Source: DATATV01 sp036268615 (GTDB taxonomy: Bacteria; Actinomycetota; Actinomycetes; Mycobacteriales; Pseudonocardiaceae). From it: 64,000 nucleotides of DNA. The first letter of the stretch is position 1. Every line of letters begins with the position of its first letter. The translations under genes were made by a program, and so were the position numbers. Positions 48,946 through 59,735 of this stretch are shown here, in pieces. Under the pieces are notes generated by a model. It had not been told where the DNA came from. It saw nothing but the letters and a program-made list of their open reading frames with translations, and did no database searches. Location of the stretch: NCBI GenBank assembly GCA_036268615.1, contig DATATV010000061.1, forward strand, positions 1 through 64,000, in the 5' to 3' direction.

Positions 48946-50094
48946 ATGGGGTCTGGGTTGCTGGTTGATCCGGTCGAGGTGCTGCGCCGGCGGCGCAGCG
49001 CGAAGTGGCGGACGTACCCGGCCGACGTGCTGCCGTTGACCGTCGCCGAGATGGATTTCGGCCTGGCTGAGCCGATCTCGGCCGCGCTGCGAGAGGCGGT
49101 CGAGCGGTCGGACACCGGCTACTCGATGGCCGAACCCGACCTCGGCCTGGCGATCGCCGGGTTCGCCGCCGACCGGTGGGGCTGGGAGATCGACCCGACC
49201 GCGGTGGCCGCGGTGACCGATGTCGGTGTCGGCGTGGTCGAGTTGCTGCGGGTGCTGACCCGGCCCGGCGACGCGGTGGCGATCAGCCCGCCGGTGTATC
49301 CGCCGTTCTTCGACTGGGCGCCCGAGGCCGGTGCCCGGTTGCTGGAGGTGCCGCTGGCGCACGGGGAGGACGGCTGGCGGCTGGACCTGGCCGCGCTGGA
49401 GCGGGCGTTCGCCACCCATCCGGCCGTGTACGTGCTGTGCAACCCGCACAACCCGGTCGGCCGGGTGCACAGCCCGGAGGAACTCGCCGCGCTGGTCCGG
49501 CTGGCCCGGATCTACCAGGTGACGCTGGTCAGTGACGAGATCCACGCCCCGGTGGTGTTGCCCGGCGCCACCTTCACCCCGCTGCTCAGCGTGCCCGGCG
49601 CCGCCGAGGTCGCGGTCAGCCTGCTGTCGGCCAGCAAGGCGTGGAACCTCGCCGGACTGAAGTGCGCCGCGGTGGTCACCGGGTCGGCACGGATGGCGGC
49701 GGTGGTCGACCGGTTCCCGCCGGACGCGATCTGGCGCATCGGCCACTTCGGGGTGCTCGCCACCGTCGCCGCGTTCACCGAGGGACAGCCGTGGCTGGAC
49801 CGATTGCTCGGCACGCTCGACCAGCGCCGCGCTCTGCTGACCGAACTGCTGCGCACCCGGTTGCCCTCGGTGCGTTGGACTCCGCCGCAGGCGACCTATC
49901 TCAGCTGGCTGGACTGTGCCGCGATCGGGCCGGATGACCAACCGCGGCTGCGGTTTCTGGAGCACGGCCGGGTCGCGCTCGAACCCGGGCCGCGGTTCGG
50001 CGCTGCCGGGGCGGGCTACGTCCGACTGAATTTCGGGACCAGCGCGGAGATCCTGACCGAGGCGACGGCCCGGATGGCCGCCACCATCGGCTGA
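48946..50094 (+). CDS. PatB/MalY-type PLP-dependent C-S lyase
   Basis: A 382-residue class I fold PLP enzyme of the PatB/MalY group, which cleaves cystathionine or other C-S bonds (beta-lyase) or acts as an aminotransferase. It has WRTYPADVLPLTVAEMDFGL, the substrate loop SPPVYPPFFDW, CNPHNPVGRVHSPEEL, DEIHAPVVLPG, and the PLP lysine in SASKAWNLAGLKCA. The ATG with GGTGGGACGAG upstream gives the start. It may release sulfide, pyruvate and ammonia from cystathionine or cysteine conjugates. The neighbouring gene is a TetR regulator. Confidence 0.9.
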   Translation: MGSGLLVDPVEVLRRRRSAKWRTYPADVLPLTVAEMDFGLAEPISAALREAVERSDTGYSMAEPDLGLAIAGFAADRWGWEIDPTAVAAVTDVGVGVVELLRVLTRPGDAVAISPPVYPPFFDWAPEAGARLLEVPLAHGEDGWRLDLAALERAFATHPAVYVLCNPHNPVGRVHSPEELAALVRLARIYQVTLVSDEIHAPVVLPGATFTPLLSVPGAAEVAVSLLSASKAWNLAGLKCAAVVTGSARMAAVVDRFPPDAIWRIGHFGVLATVAAFTEGQPWLDRLLGTLDQRRALLTELLRTRLPSVRWTPPQATYLSWLDCAAIGPDDQPRLRFLEHGRVALEPGPRFGAAGAGYVRLNFGTSAEILTEATARMAATIG

Positions 50095-50106
50095 CAGCGC
50101 TACCGG

Positions 50107-50949
50107 TCAGGGTCCGAAGGGCAGCACTTCGCCGTCCTGGACGAGTTCGCCGTACTGCGCCGGATCGACCGGGGCGAGCGCCAGGTCCACGAGTGCGACG
50201 GCCCCCTGCGCGGGGGTCGCTGCCCTGCTCATGTCGAACCAGACCGAGGAAGTCGGCGTGTCGAGCAGGCCGGGGCAGGTCGCGGCGATCAGCACCCCAC
50301 GGTCGAGGTCGGCCGCCCGCCGGGTCCTGGCGAGCGTGCGCACGGCGGCGACCTGCGCGATCTTGGAGGGGATGTTGATGAAGCCCGGCCACGAGCCGAT
50401 GGTGGCGCTGCCGTCCAGAATGGCGTCCCGCCAGGCCCGTACGACGTCGTCGACCTCGTCGAGGGTGCCGGGACGGAGGAACCGGTCGTGCAGGACCGGC
50501 GCGAGATAACGCAGCCGGCCCAGCGAACTGGCGACGATGATCAGCCTGCCGTTGTCGCGCAGCAGCGGGGCGAACGCCCGCAGCACCCGGGTGGTGCCGA
50601 GGTTGTTCACGTCGACGTACTCGTCGATGATCTTGGCCGGGTCGTCGTCCGGGGTCATTCGCATGACGGCGTTGCCGAACACGATGTCGACGCCACCGTG
50701 CCGGGCGGCCAACTCCGCGGCGACCCGGTCGACACTGCTGCCATCGGCGACGTCGAGCACCTCGGTGCGTACCTGCGCGCGACCCGGCGGCAGGCCGGCC
50801 AGCGCCGTGGCGATCCGGTCGGCGTTGCGGCCGGTCAGGTAGACGATGTCGGCCGGCCAGAGCCGGTTCGCGAGTTCTTCGACGAGGGCAAGGCCGAGGC
50901 CCTGATTGGCGCCGGTCACCAGCGCGACCCTCGGTTGTTCGGTGGTCAT
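50107..50949 (-). CDS. SDR-like protein with altered active site
   Basis: A 280-residue SDR with a standard cofactor-binding N-terminus (VALVTGANQGLGLALVEELA) and VVDGVR-like region replaced by YVDVNNLGTTRVLRAFAPLL. In the active-site region, the expected YxxxK reads NIPSK (GFINIPSKIAQVAAV), so the catalytic Tyr is replaced by Asn, and the usual NNAG is GNAV. It may have lost enzymatic activity, or represents a non-standard subgroup. It is separated from the C-S lyase by 12 bases on the other strand (convergent). Confidence 0.78.
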   Translation of the reverse strand: MTTEQPRVALVTGANQGLGLALVEELANRLWPADIVYLTGRNADRIATALAGLPPGRAQVRTEVLDVADGSSVDRVAAELAARHGGVDIVFGNAVMRMTPDDDPAKIIDEYVDVNNLGTTRVLRAFAPLLRDNGRLIIVASSLGRLRYLAPVLHDRFLRPGTLDEVDDVVRAWRDAILDGSATIGSWPGFINIPSKIAQVAAVRTLARTRRAADLDRGVLIAATCPGLLDTPTSSVWFDMSRAATPAQGAVALVDLALAPVDPAQYGELVQDGEVLPFGP

Positions 50950-51335
50950 GCGTCCAGCGTGCGCGCCGCGCGGACCCTGGTACAGGCAGCGATTTATGCT
51001 GGTATCACCGCTACCCGGCTCGCTGGACGTAGGGCACGGTCAACTGGTCGTGGTGGCCCGACCAGGACAGGTCGAGCGACCAGCAGCCGGCCTTCGGCGG
51101 TCGACCGTCGAGGGCCCGGGGAATCGTCAGCGAGTCGCCCCGAGTGTCCACTCCGGACACCCGGAGGATCTTGTTCCGGACGTCCGGACAGGGCGGGACG
51201 CTCAGCGGCTGACCGAACAGCACCCGACGATGTCACCGCCGGACCCGACCACGTAGGGCACCGGCATCGTCGGCGGGGAGAACCCCGCCGCGCGCCCAGT
51301 CCGACAGCGGGCCGGACCGCCCCGCCAGCATAGTC
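50950..51335. other. degraded intergenic region
   Basis: About 390 bases between the SDR and the MFS transporter operator. A 71-codon minus-strand frame (51011-51223), with CPDVRNKILRVSG and KAGCWSLDLSWSGHHDQL, looks like a remnant of a real protein, but no start, domain or family is clear. I call no gene. Confidence 0.4.
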
Positions 51336-51393
51336 AGTTGTATTTTCCAACTCAGCAGGTTACCGTTGGGCTAGTTAGTAGGAAACCACAACT
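51336..51393. promoter_or_regulatory. inverted repeat pair upstream of the MFS transporter
   Basis: AGTTGTATTTTCCAACT (51336-51352) and AGTAGGAAACCACAACT (51377-51393) are inverted copies of each other (AGTTGTGGTTTCCTACT on the other strand) with three differences, 24 bases apart. They lie 18-75 bases before the transporter start and match the organisation of operator pairs for a TetR or PadR repressor. No regulator gene is adjacent. Confidence 0.6.
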
Positions 51394-51410
51394 TACTCTG
51401 TGAGGACGCG

Positions 51411-52871
51411 ATGTCCGCCAATCCGCCCGCGGTCGACCCCCGGCGCACCCGACCGCCGGGTACGCCAACCGTGCCGCCGACCGCCGACGCGCTCCGACGG
51501 CACTCGCTGGCCGTGCTCGCGCTGGGCAGTCTCGGGGTGTTCGTGGTCTTCCTGGACACCACGATCGTCAACATCGCCTTCCAGACCATCAGCCGCAGCT
51601 TCGACACCACGACCGCGCACCTGGCCTGGGTGCTCAACTCCTACAGCCTGGTGTTCGCGGCGATGCTCATCCCGGCCGGTCGGGTGGCCGACCGGTACGG
51701 CCGCAAGCGCGTCTTCCTGATCGGTCTGACCGGATTCGCGCTGACGAGCGCACTGTGCGGGGTCGCGCCGGACACCGGCGTACTGATCGCCGGCCGGGGG
51801 TTGCAGGCGATCTTCGCCGCGCTCGTCGTGCCCAGCTCGCTGGCACTGGTGCTGCCCGAGTTCCCGGCCGAGCGGCGGCACGTCGCGGTCGGCACCTGGG
51901 GCGCGATGGGCGCGGCCGCCGCGGCACTCGGCCCGACCATCGGCGCGCTGCTCACCGAGTACGCGTCCTGGCGGTGGATCTTCCTGGTGAACGTGCCGAT
52001 CGCGGCGCTGATCATCGGGTTCGGCGTGCGTGCGCTGCGCGAGTCCCGCGAGCCGCACGCCGCCGGCCTGCCCGACCCGATCGGCACGCTGCTGGTCGCG
52101 GCCGTCCCGGCGCTGCTGAGCCTGGCCATCATCGAGGGGCCGACCTGGGGCTGGGCCGATCCGCGGGTGATCGGCGCGTTCGTGCTCGTCGCGGTGCTGC
52201 TGCCGGTGTTCGTCCGGCGTTCCTCGAACGCCGTGCGGCCGGCGATGGACCTGGCGCTGTTCCGGGTGCGCCAGTTCCGACTGACCAACGCGGCCACCCT
52301 ACTGTTCGCCACCGCGTTCTACGGGCTGATGCTGAGCAACGTGATCTTCCTGCAGACCGAATGGCACTACTCGGTGCTGCGGGCCGCGCTGGCCAGCACG
52401 CCCGGTCCGCTGATGGTCGCCCTCATCTCGCGCCCGGCGAGCAAACTGGCCAGCCGGATCGGCCACCGGCCGGTGCTGCTGGCCGGCGCGATCTCTTGGG
52501 CACTGGGCGCGGCGGCGTACGCGCTGGTGGTCGGCGACTCGGCACACTGGGTCGGCCACTGGCTGCCGTGGAACCTGCTGATCGGGGTGGGCATCGGGCT
52601 GACCCTGCCGGTGCAGTCCGGCGCCGCGGTGCAGTCGTTGACCCAGGCCAACTACGGCATGGGTTCGGCGGTCAACGCCAGTTTCCGGCAACTCGGCGCG
52701 GTGATCGGCATCAGCGTCTTCGTCGCCGTGCTGGGCACGCCGACGCCGGCCGGCACGCTGGCCGCGTTCCACCACACCTGGTGGACCTTCGCCGCCCTTG
52801 GCCTGGCCAGTGGCCTGGTGCTGTTCCTGCCGGCGCTGCGCCTGCCGCCGGTACGCCTGCGAAAAGCCTGA
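51411..52871 (+). CDS. MFS drug/proton antiporter (DHA2 family, 14 TM)
   Basis: A 486-residue transporter with fourteen membrane segments. Family motifs are LAVLALGSLGVFVVFLDTTI, VNIAFQTISRSF, motif A (PAGRVADRYGRKRVFLIG) and motif C-like GPTIGALLTEYASWRWIF. DHA2 transporters export drugs, dyes or secondary metabolites in exchange for protons. GAGGA lies six bases before the ATG. It is preceded by an inverted-repeat operator and is not part of a clear biosynthetic cluster. Confidence 0.92.
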   Translation: MSANPPAVDPRRTRPPGTPTVPPTADALRRHSLAVLALGSLGVFVVFLDTTIVNIAFQTISRSFDTTTAHLAWVLNSYSLVFAAMLIPAGRVADRYGRKRVFLIGLTGFALTSALCGVAPDTGVLIAGRGLQAIFAALVVPSSLALVLPEFPAERRHVAVGTWGAMGAAAAALGPTIGALLTEYASWRWIFLVNVPIAALIIGFGVRALRESREPHAAGLPDPIGTLLVAAVPALLSLAIIEGPTWGWADPRVIGAFVLVAVLLPVFVRRSSNAVRPAMDLALFRVRQFRLTNAATLLFATAFYGLMLSNVIFLQTEWHYSVLRAALASTPGPLMVALISRPASKLASRIGHRPVLLAGAISWALGAAAYALVVGDSAHWVGHWLPWNLLIGVGIGLTLPVQSGAAVQSLTQANYGMGSAVNASFRQLGAVIGISVFVAVLGTPTPAGTLAAFHHTWWTFAALGLASGLVLFLPALRLPPVRLRKA

Positions 52872-52886
52872 CCGGACAAGCGAAAA

Positions 52887-52926
52887 CCGGGTGGCGAGGT
52901 CCGCGCGCACGGACCTCGCCACCCGG
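52887..52926. terminator. bidirectional hairpin terminator
   Basis: CCGGGTGGCGAGGTCCG and CGGACCTCGCCACCCGG pair perfectly over 17 bases around the loop CGCGCA, preceded by AAAA. It lies between the converging MFS and DUF3349 genes. Confidence 0.88.
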
Positions 52927-52937
52927 CCGGGGAACAG

Positions 52938-53249
52938 TCAGCTCGCCGGGGTGTCCCGGACGGGCGTGGCCAGCGGCCAGCCGCCGGCCGCCAGCCGGGC
53001 GCTGACCCGGGCAACGTCGGAGTCCAGCGGCTTGTCCTCGGTGACCGCGGCGATCGCGGCCTTGATCACGTGCGACGAGGTGGGATCGCTGGACCCGGCC
53101 AGCACGTCGCCGATCTCGACCACCTCCTCGTCGGTCAACTGCCGACGCAGCAGCGCGAACAGCGGAATGTAGTCGTGCTCGGGAACGCCTTCCGGATAGC
53201 CGGCCCGGAGCCAGCCGACGATCGACGCCAACATTGGGGGCAACGCCAT
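52938..53249 (-). CDS. DUF3349-family protein
   Basis: A 103-residue helical protein: MLASIVGWLRAGYPEGVPEH, PLFALLRRQLTDEEVVEIGD and VSARLAAGGWPLATP match DUF3349, found across actinobacteria and known structurally as a small helical bundle, with no assigned function. It follows the small membrane protein and PiT genes on the same strand. Confidence 0.85.
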   Translation of the reverse strand: MALPPMLASIVGWLRAGYPEGVPEHDYIPLFALLRRQLTDEEVVEIGDVLAGSSDPTSSHVIKAAIAAVTEDKPLDSDVARVSARLAAGGWPLATPVRDTPAS

Positions 53250-53305
53250 GGCCTGTGACCCTTCACTGTGGATGATGGCCCTGGACGGGCCGGTGCTACC
53301 GGCTC

Positions 53306-53566
53306 TCAGCTACCGGCGACGATGAAGTAGATACCCCAGCCGACAGCCGCGAGCACCACCAGGAAACAGATCGCGGCGAGCGCGATGCCCAGCGGGTTGT
53401 TGCCGACCACCCGGTCGGTGTCACCCGCGCCCGCCGCCTCGGTCCGGTTGCCGCCGAGGCTCAGCGCGCGCAGGCCAACGGCGAACAGGGCGGGCAGGCC
53501 CGCGCCCGCGATCAGGCCGACCACCACGATCTGCCACAGCGCACTCAGGTTGATCCAGGAGTTCAT
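53306..53566 (-). CDS. small membrane protein, 86 aa, PiT-associated
   Basis: Two hydrophobic helices (LWQIVVVGLIAGAGLPALFA and LGIALAAICFLVVLAAVGWG) joined by a polar loop. It follows the PiT gene by 19 bases on the same strand and is probably cotranscribed. Small proteins of this kind occur regularly beside pit in actinobacteria, but their role is not known. Confidence 0.75.
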   Translation of the reverse strand: MNSWINLSALWQIVVVGLIAGAGLPALFAVGLRALSLGGNRTEAAGAGDTDRVVGNNPLGIALAAICFLVVLAAVGWGIYFIVAGS

Positions 53567-53585
53567 CGCTACTTCTCCCTCGCGC

Positions 53586-54728
53586 TCAGACGGTGGCCGG
53601 GACCGGCGGGGCGACCGTGCCGGTCCAGTCTTCGTTGACGTTGTCGTGGCTGACCGAGGTCTTGCGGGACCGCAGGTAGATGAAGACCGCGACGCCCAGC
53701 AGGATCACGAAGTCCACGATCACACCGGGCAGACCGCCGATCACGTGCGCGAGCCCGTAGGCACCCGCGCCGACGACCGCGGCCGCGGGCAGCGTGAACA
53801 GCCACGCGGTGGCCATCCGGCCGGCGACGCCCCAGCGGACCTCGGCGCCCTTCTTGCCGATGCCGGTGCCCAGGATCGAACCGGTCGCGACGTGCGTGGT
53901 GGACAGTGAGTAGCCGAAGTGGCTGGACAGCAGGATCACCGCGGCCGACGAGGACTCCGCGGCCATGCCCTGCGGCGACTCGATCTCCACCAGGCCCTTG
54001 CCCAGCGTCCGGATCACCCGCCAGCCGCCCATGTAGGTGCCCGCGCTGATCGCCAGCGCACACGTCAGGATCACCCAGAACGGCGCCTTCGCGCCGGCCC
54101 CGAGGGTGCCGTTCGCGATCAGCGCCAGAGTGATGATGCCCATCGTCTTCTGCGCGTCGTTCGTGCCGTGGGCCAGCGAGACCATCGACGCGGAGCCGAT
54201 CTGGCCGATCCGGAAGCCGTGGCTGCGGGACTTGTCCGAGATGTTGCGGCTGATCCGGTAGACCAGATAGGTGCCGGTCGCGGCGACCAGGCCGGCGATG
54301 ATCGGCGAGAGCGCCGCCGGGATGATGACCTTCGAGAACAGGCCCTGCCACTTCACCGCGCTGCCACCGGCGGCCGCGAGCGTCGAGCCGACCACCCCGC
54401 CGATCAGCGCGTGCGAGGAGCTGGACGGGATGCCGAGCAGCCAGGTGAGCAGGTTCCAGATGATGCCGCCGGCCAGACCCGCGAACACCACCGGCAGGGT
54501 CACCAGTTTCGTGTCCACCAGACCGCTGGCGATGGTCGCGGCGACGCTCAACGAGAGGAACGCCCCCACCAGGTTCAGCACGCCGGACAACGCCACCGCG
54601 GTGCGCGGGCCGAGGGCCCCGGTCGCGATCGAGGTCGCCATCGCGTTTCCGGTGTCGTGGAAGCCGTTCGTGAAATCGAACGCCAACGCTGTCACGACCA
54701 CCAGGGCAAGCAGCACGTCGTTAGCCAC
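53586..54728 (-). CDS. pit: PiT-family inorganic phosphate transporter
   Basis: A 380-residue low-affinity phosphate permease (phosphate/proton or phosphate/metal symport). The two PiT signature repeats are visible: FDFTNGFHDTGNAMATSIAT near the N-terminus and SMVSLAHGTNDAQKTMGIIT in the middle; each carries the conserved GF/HGxNDA motif. The GTG start (VANDVLLALVV) is chosen because the longer frame upstream is Cys/Arg-rich and not hydrophobic. It is followed by the small membrane protein and DUF3349 genes. Confidence 0.93.
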   Translation of the reverse strand: MANDVLLALVVVTALAFDFTNGFHDTGNAMATSIATGALGPRTAVALSGVLNLVGAFLSLSVAATIASGLVDTKLVTLPVVFAGLAGGIIWNLLTWLLGIPSSSSHALIGGVVGSTLAAAGGSAVKWQGLFSKVIIPAALSPIIAGLVAATGTYLVYRISRNISDKSRSHGFRIGQIGSASMVSLAHGTNDAQKTMGIITLALIANGTLGAGAKAPFWVILTCALAISAGTYMGGWRVIRTLGKGLVEIESPQGMAAESSSAAVILLSSHFGYSLSTTHVATGSILGTGIGKKGAEVRWGVAGRMATAWLFTLPAAAVVGAGAYGLAHVIGGLPGVIVDFVILLGVAVFIYLRSRKTSVSHDNVNEDWTGTVAPPVPATV

Positions 54729-54858
54729 GCAGCAAGTGTCACTACCAGAACCGGCCGCGTCGACACGTCCGAGCAACAGTGAGGCAACCCGTCGACAACA
54801 CGACACCTGTTGTTCATCTGCGGGTGGTGTTCGGTAGCCGGGAGTGGTGAACCAGCAC

Positions 54859-55863
54859 TCAGAGCCAACCTCGGCGGCGGAAGACCAGGTACAGAATGGC
54901 CGAGATCACCACGATCAGGACACAGGACCAGATGAAGCCGGCGTGCGAGCTGAAACCCGGATAGGGCACGTTCTGGCCGTAGAAACCGGTGATCGCGGTC
55001 GGCACCGCGATGATCGCCGCCCAGCTGGTCACCTTCTTGGTGATGATGTTGAGCCGGTTGCCCTGGATGGTCAGGTTGGTCTCCAGGATGGTGGTCACCA
55101 GGTCGCGCAGCGACTCCGTCCACTCGGTCGCCCGCAGCACGTGGTCGTAGACGTCCTGGAAGTACGGGGTCATCTCCGGCGCCATGAGCCGCATCTCGCG
55201 ACGCATCAACGTGTTCACCACCTCCCGCATGGGCAGCACCACCCTGCGCAGGGTGACCAGGCTCTTGCGCAGCTCGAAGCTGCGCCGCTGCACGTCGGTG
55301 TCCCGACTGGACTCGTCGAAGACCAGGTCCTCCAGCAGTTCGATCTCCTCGTCGAGCTCCTGGACGGTGTCGAAATGACCGTCGACCACCAGGTCGATCA
55401 GCCCGTAGAGCAGGAAGCCGACGCCGAAGCGGGTCAGGTCGGGCGCGCCGTCCCAGCGCTCGACCACCCGGGTCACGTCGAACCGGTTCTCCTTGCGCAC
55501 GGTCACCAGGGCGTTGGGCGTGATGAACACCGCCAGCTCGCTCATCTCCAGCGCGCCGGAGCCCTTGTTCAGCCCGACCGCGTACATGCTCAGGAAGTCG
55601 TGCGAGGCGTACCGGTCCAGCTTTGGCCGCTGGCGGTGCTCGATCGCGTCCTCGACCGCCAGTTCGTGCAGGCCCAGCTCCTCGGCGACGACCTTGAGGT
55701 CCACTGTGTCCGGCGCACACAGGTCGACCCACACGACGGTGTCCGGCCGGCCGAGATGCTCGGAGACCTCGGCCACCGGGAAGTCCTCGGCGACCAGCTC
55801 ACCATCGTGATAGGCGCGGGTGCGGGCGATCTTGTCGGTGCCCGACGCGGTCTCCGAGTTCAT
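54859..55863 (-). CDS. corA: CorA-family divalent metal channel with GQN signature
   Basis: A 334-residue member of the CorA family: long cytosolic domain, the stalk helix and two C-terminal membrane helices (about 275-330). The selectivity motif, usually YGMN, reads YGQNVPYPG at the end of TM1, so the Met that forms the outer filter is Gln; Asn is kept. This variant is known in some actinobacterial homologues. It should move Mg2+ or Co2+, but the Gln may change selectivity. The ATG of MNSETASG is taken as the start. Confidence 0.88.
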   Translation of the reverse strand: MNSETASGTDKIARTRAYHDGELVAEDFPVAEVSEHLGRPDTVVWVDLCAPDTVDLKVVAEELGLHELAVEDAIEHRQRPKLDRYASHDFLSMYAVGLNKGSGALEMSELAVFITPNALVTVRKENRFDVTRVVERWDGAPDLTRFGVGFLLYGLIDLVVDGHFDTVQELDEEIELLEDLVFDESSRDTDVQRRSFELRKSLVTLRRVVLPMREVVNTLMRREMRLMAPEMTPYFQDVYDHVLRATEWTESLRDLVTTILETNLTIQGNRLNIITKKVTSWAAIIAVPTAITGFYGQNVPYPGFSSHAGFIWSCVLIVVISAILYLVFRRRGWL

Positions 55864-55946
55864 GTCGCAGACAGTAGTTGCCGGGGGCCGGCCCGGGGCG
55901 GCACGGGTCGGCCACGAGTCGGCCACCGACAGTTCGCCCGCATCGG

Positions 55947-56412
55947 CTACTCCGCCGGTCGGTCCACAATGGACCGCGCGGTGGGCAGTTTGACCACGCT
56001 GACGAAGAAGTCGTCGATCTGCCTGATGATCTCGATGAAGCGCTCGAAGTCGACCGGCTTGGTGACGTAGGCGTTGGCGTGCAGCGAGTAGCTGCGCAGG
56101 ATGTCCTCCTCGGCCTCCGAGGTGGTCAGCACGACCACCGGGATGACCCGCAGTTCGGGGTCGGCCTTGATCTCGGAGAGCACCTCGCGGCCGTCCCGGC
56201 GGGGCAGGTTGAGGTCGAGCAGGATCAGACCCGGCCGCACCGCGTCCGCGTACTCGCCGGTGCGCCGCAGGAACTGCAGGGCCTTCTCCCCGTCGTTCAC
56301 CACGTGCAGCCGGTTGCGCAGCTTGTAGAACTCGAACGCCTCCCGGGTCATCAGCACGTCGCCCTCATCGTCCTCGACGAGCAGGACGTCGAAGACCTCG
56401 AACGTCGACGGG

Positions 56413-56420
<8 letters not shown>
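55947..56420 (-). CDS. single-domain response regulator (receiver only)
   Basis: A 157-residue receiver with phosphoacceptor Asp69 (LILLDLNLPRRDG), acidic pair in VEDDEGD, and Lys121 in VTKPVDF. No output domain is attached. The domain resembles the Rcp1/CheY-like receivers that partner bacteriophytochrome-type kinases. Its ATG overlaps the histidine kinase stop by eight bases, so both are made together and this is the likely phosphate acceptor for that kinase, perhaps passing the signal to the phosphatase protein upstream. Confidence 0.92.
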
Positions 56421-58039
<1,619 letters not shown>

Positions 58040-58047
<8 letters not shown>

Positions 58048-59263
58048 CCTGGTTCCCGGGCCGCCTGGCCAGGGCCAGCACGGCGAGGTCGTCGGTCAGA
58101 TCACCGCCGTTGAGCTCGCGCACGCGGGCGATCACCGAGTCCAGCAGCACCTCGTCGGGCGCGGACCGCGGCTCACCCGCGGCCGGCAGCGACCGGCTCA
58201 CCAGGTCGATCAGGCCCTCGGTCTCCAGCCGCTGGCTGCCGGCGCCGATCCGGCCCTCGACCAGCCCGTCGGTGTACATCCACACCGTCCAGGAGTCGCC
58301 GAGCTCGACCTCGCCGCTGGGCCAGTGCCGCATGTCGCCGATGCCCAGCGGGGTGTGCACCGGCGCGGCCAGCAGCCGCGCACCGGCCGGCGTGATCAGC
58401 AGAGGTGGCGGATGGCCGGCCAGGTAGAGCCGGGCCGAGGTTCGGTTGGGTGACACGGAGAGCATCGTCATCGTGGCGAACAGGCCGGGGCGGTGCTGCT
58501 CGTGTTCGAAGACCTGGCCCATGATCGGCCGGATCTCGGCCACCGGCCGGCCGGCGAGCACCATCGTGCGCCAGGCCACCCGCAGGCACACGCCCAGCGC
58601 GGCCTCGTCCGGGCCGTGCCCGCACACATCGCCGACCAGCGCGTGCACCCAGCCGTCGGCGGCCTGCACCACGTCGTAGAAGTCGCCGCCCACCAACATC
58701 TGCTGCGCGCCGGGCCGGTAACGGGTGGCCACCCGCAGATCGGGGTCGGCCAGGATCGGCGAGGGCAGCAGGCCGCGCTCCAGCCGGGCGTTCTCCTCGG
58801 CGTAGATGCGGGCCTCGGTGAGCTGGGTCTGCACGTCCCGGAACCGGCGCCGTTCCACCGCGTAGCGGATCACCCGGTCCAGCAGCAGGCCGTCCACCTG
58901 GCCCTTGACCAGGTAATCCTGCGCGCCGGCGCGGACCGCCGCCTGACCGAGATGCTCGTCGGCCTGGCCGGTGAGCACCACGACGGCGACCTCGGGAACG
59001 TACGTCTGCAGCCAGCGCAGGCCCTCCAGGCCGAACGCGTCGGGCAGGTCGAGGTCGAGCAGTACGCACTGCATGTCGGGCAGCGCGGCCCTTGCCTCGC
59101 CGATCGAGCGGACCCGACGCATGTCCACGGTGGTCACGACGTCCAGGAGCAGTTCCTCCACCAGCAGCGCGTCACCGTCGTCGTCCTCGATCAGCAGGAT
59201 CGGCAGCGCACCGGACCCCTCGACCGAGGGCACGTCGCCGAAAGTGACCTCCCCACCAATCAT
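58040..59263 (-). CDS. response regulator with PP2C (SpoIIE-type) phosphatase output
   Basis: 407 residues. The N-terminal receiver carries phosphoacceptor Asp70 (VLLDLDLPDAFG) and the acidic pair in IEDDDGDAL. The C-terminal PP2C phosphatase has VGGDFYDVV, ALVGDVCGHGPDEA, MYTDGLVE and DDLAVLAL, all the metal-binding Asp. Such proteins usually dephosphorylate an anti-anti-sigma factor in partner-switching control of stress sigma factors. The HK stop overlaps by eight bases at the 3' end. No anti-sigma gene is nearby, so the target is elsewhere in the genome. Confidence 0.92.
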
Positions 59264-59735
59264 GGCCACCCTGCTCGTTCTTGTTGCCCGCGCAATCGAC
59301 CGGAGACGGCCGACGCGTCGCCCCACCTTAGACGGTCGGCCGCGCGGATGGTGATCGGCGGGCGGGGATGAGAAATGGCGGGCGAGCAGCCCGGGAAACC
59401 GGCGTTGCGGCCGTCGGAAAGGGACGGCGGAAACGGGCCGGAAGTTAAGGACGACGGTCCGGCGCCTGGGGGTAACGCCGGACCGCCTGTCACTGAGTTC
59501 ATCGGTCCGACCAGCGCAAAGGTTACGGCCTTCGGCGAACTTTCTCGACGCTCGCCGGCCGGCCGCCGACGTCGGACAGCACAGCGAAATCGCTGGTTTC
59601 CGCAGCGTGACGGATACCGGTCGCAGATCACGGTTGAGTAAATCGACCGGTGATCGGTAACGCCTGTTAATAGCTGGTCGACATCAATAGTGATCCCGCG
59701 TTCGGCGGGATTGTGCCAGCGGCCAGGAGCGAGTC
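59264..59735. other. intergenic gap with divergent promoters and a hairpin
   Basis: A 470-base gap between the signalling operon and the PIG-L gene. The right part (59630-59690) is AT-richer and holds promoter-like sequences. ATCCCGC/GCGGGAT (59693-59699 with 59705-59711, loop GTTCG) forms a strong hairpin in the PIG-L 5' untranslated region, 24 bases before its ATG. No gene was seen. Confidence 0.5.

Noticed and set aside
50994..51350. 118-codon minus-strand open frame
   Set aside because: Arg/Pro/Gly-rich, covers the operator region and has no domain; a different frame in the same stretch looks more protein-like but is also only a remnant.
59375..59641. 88-codon open frame in the gap before the PIG-L gene
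   Set aside because: Gly/Pro/Arg-rich with no family features; the region looks like a regulatory gap.
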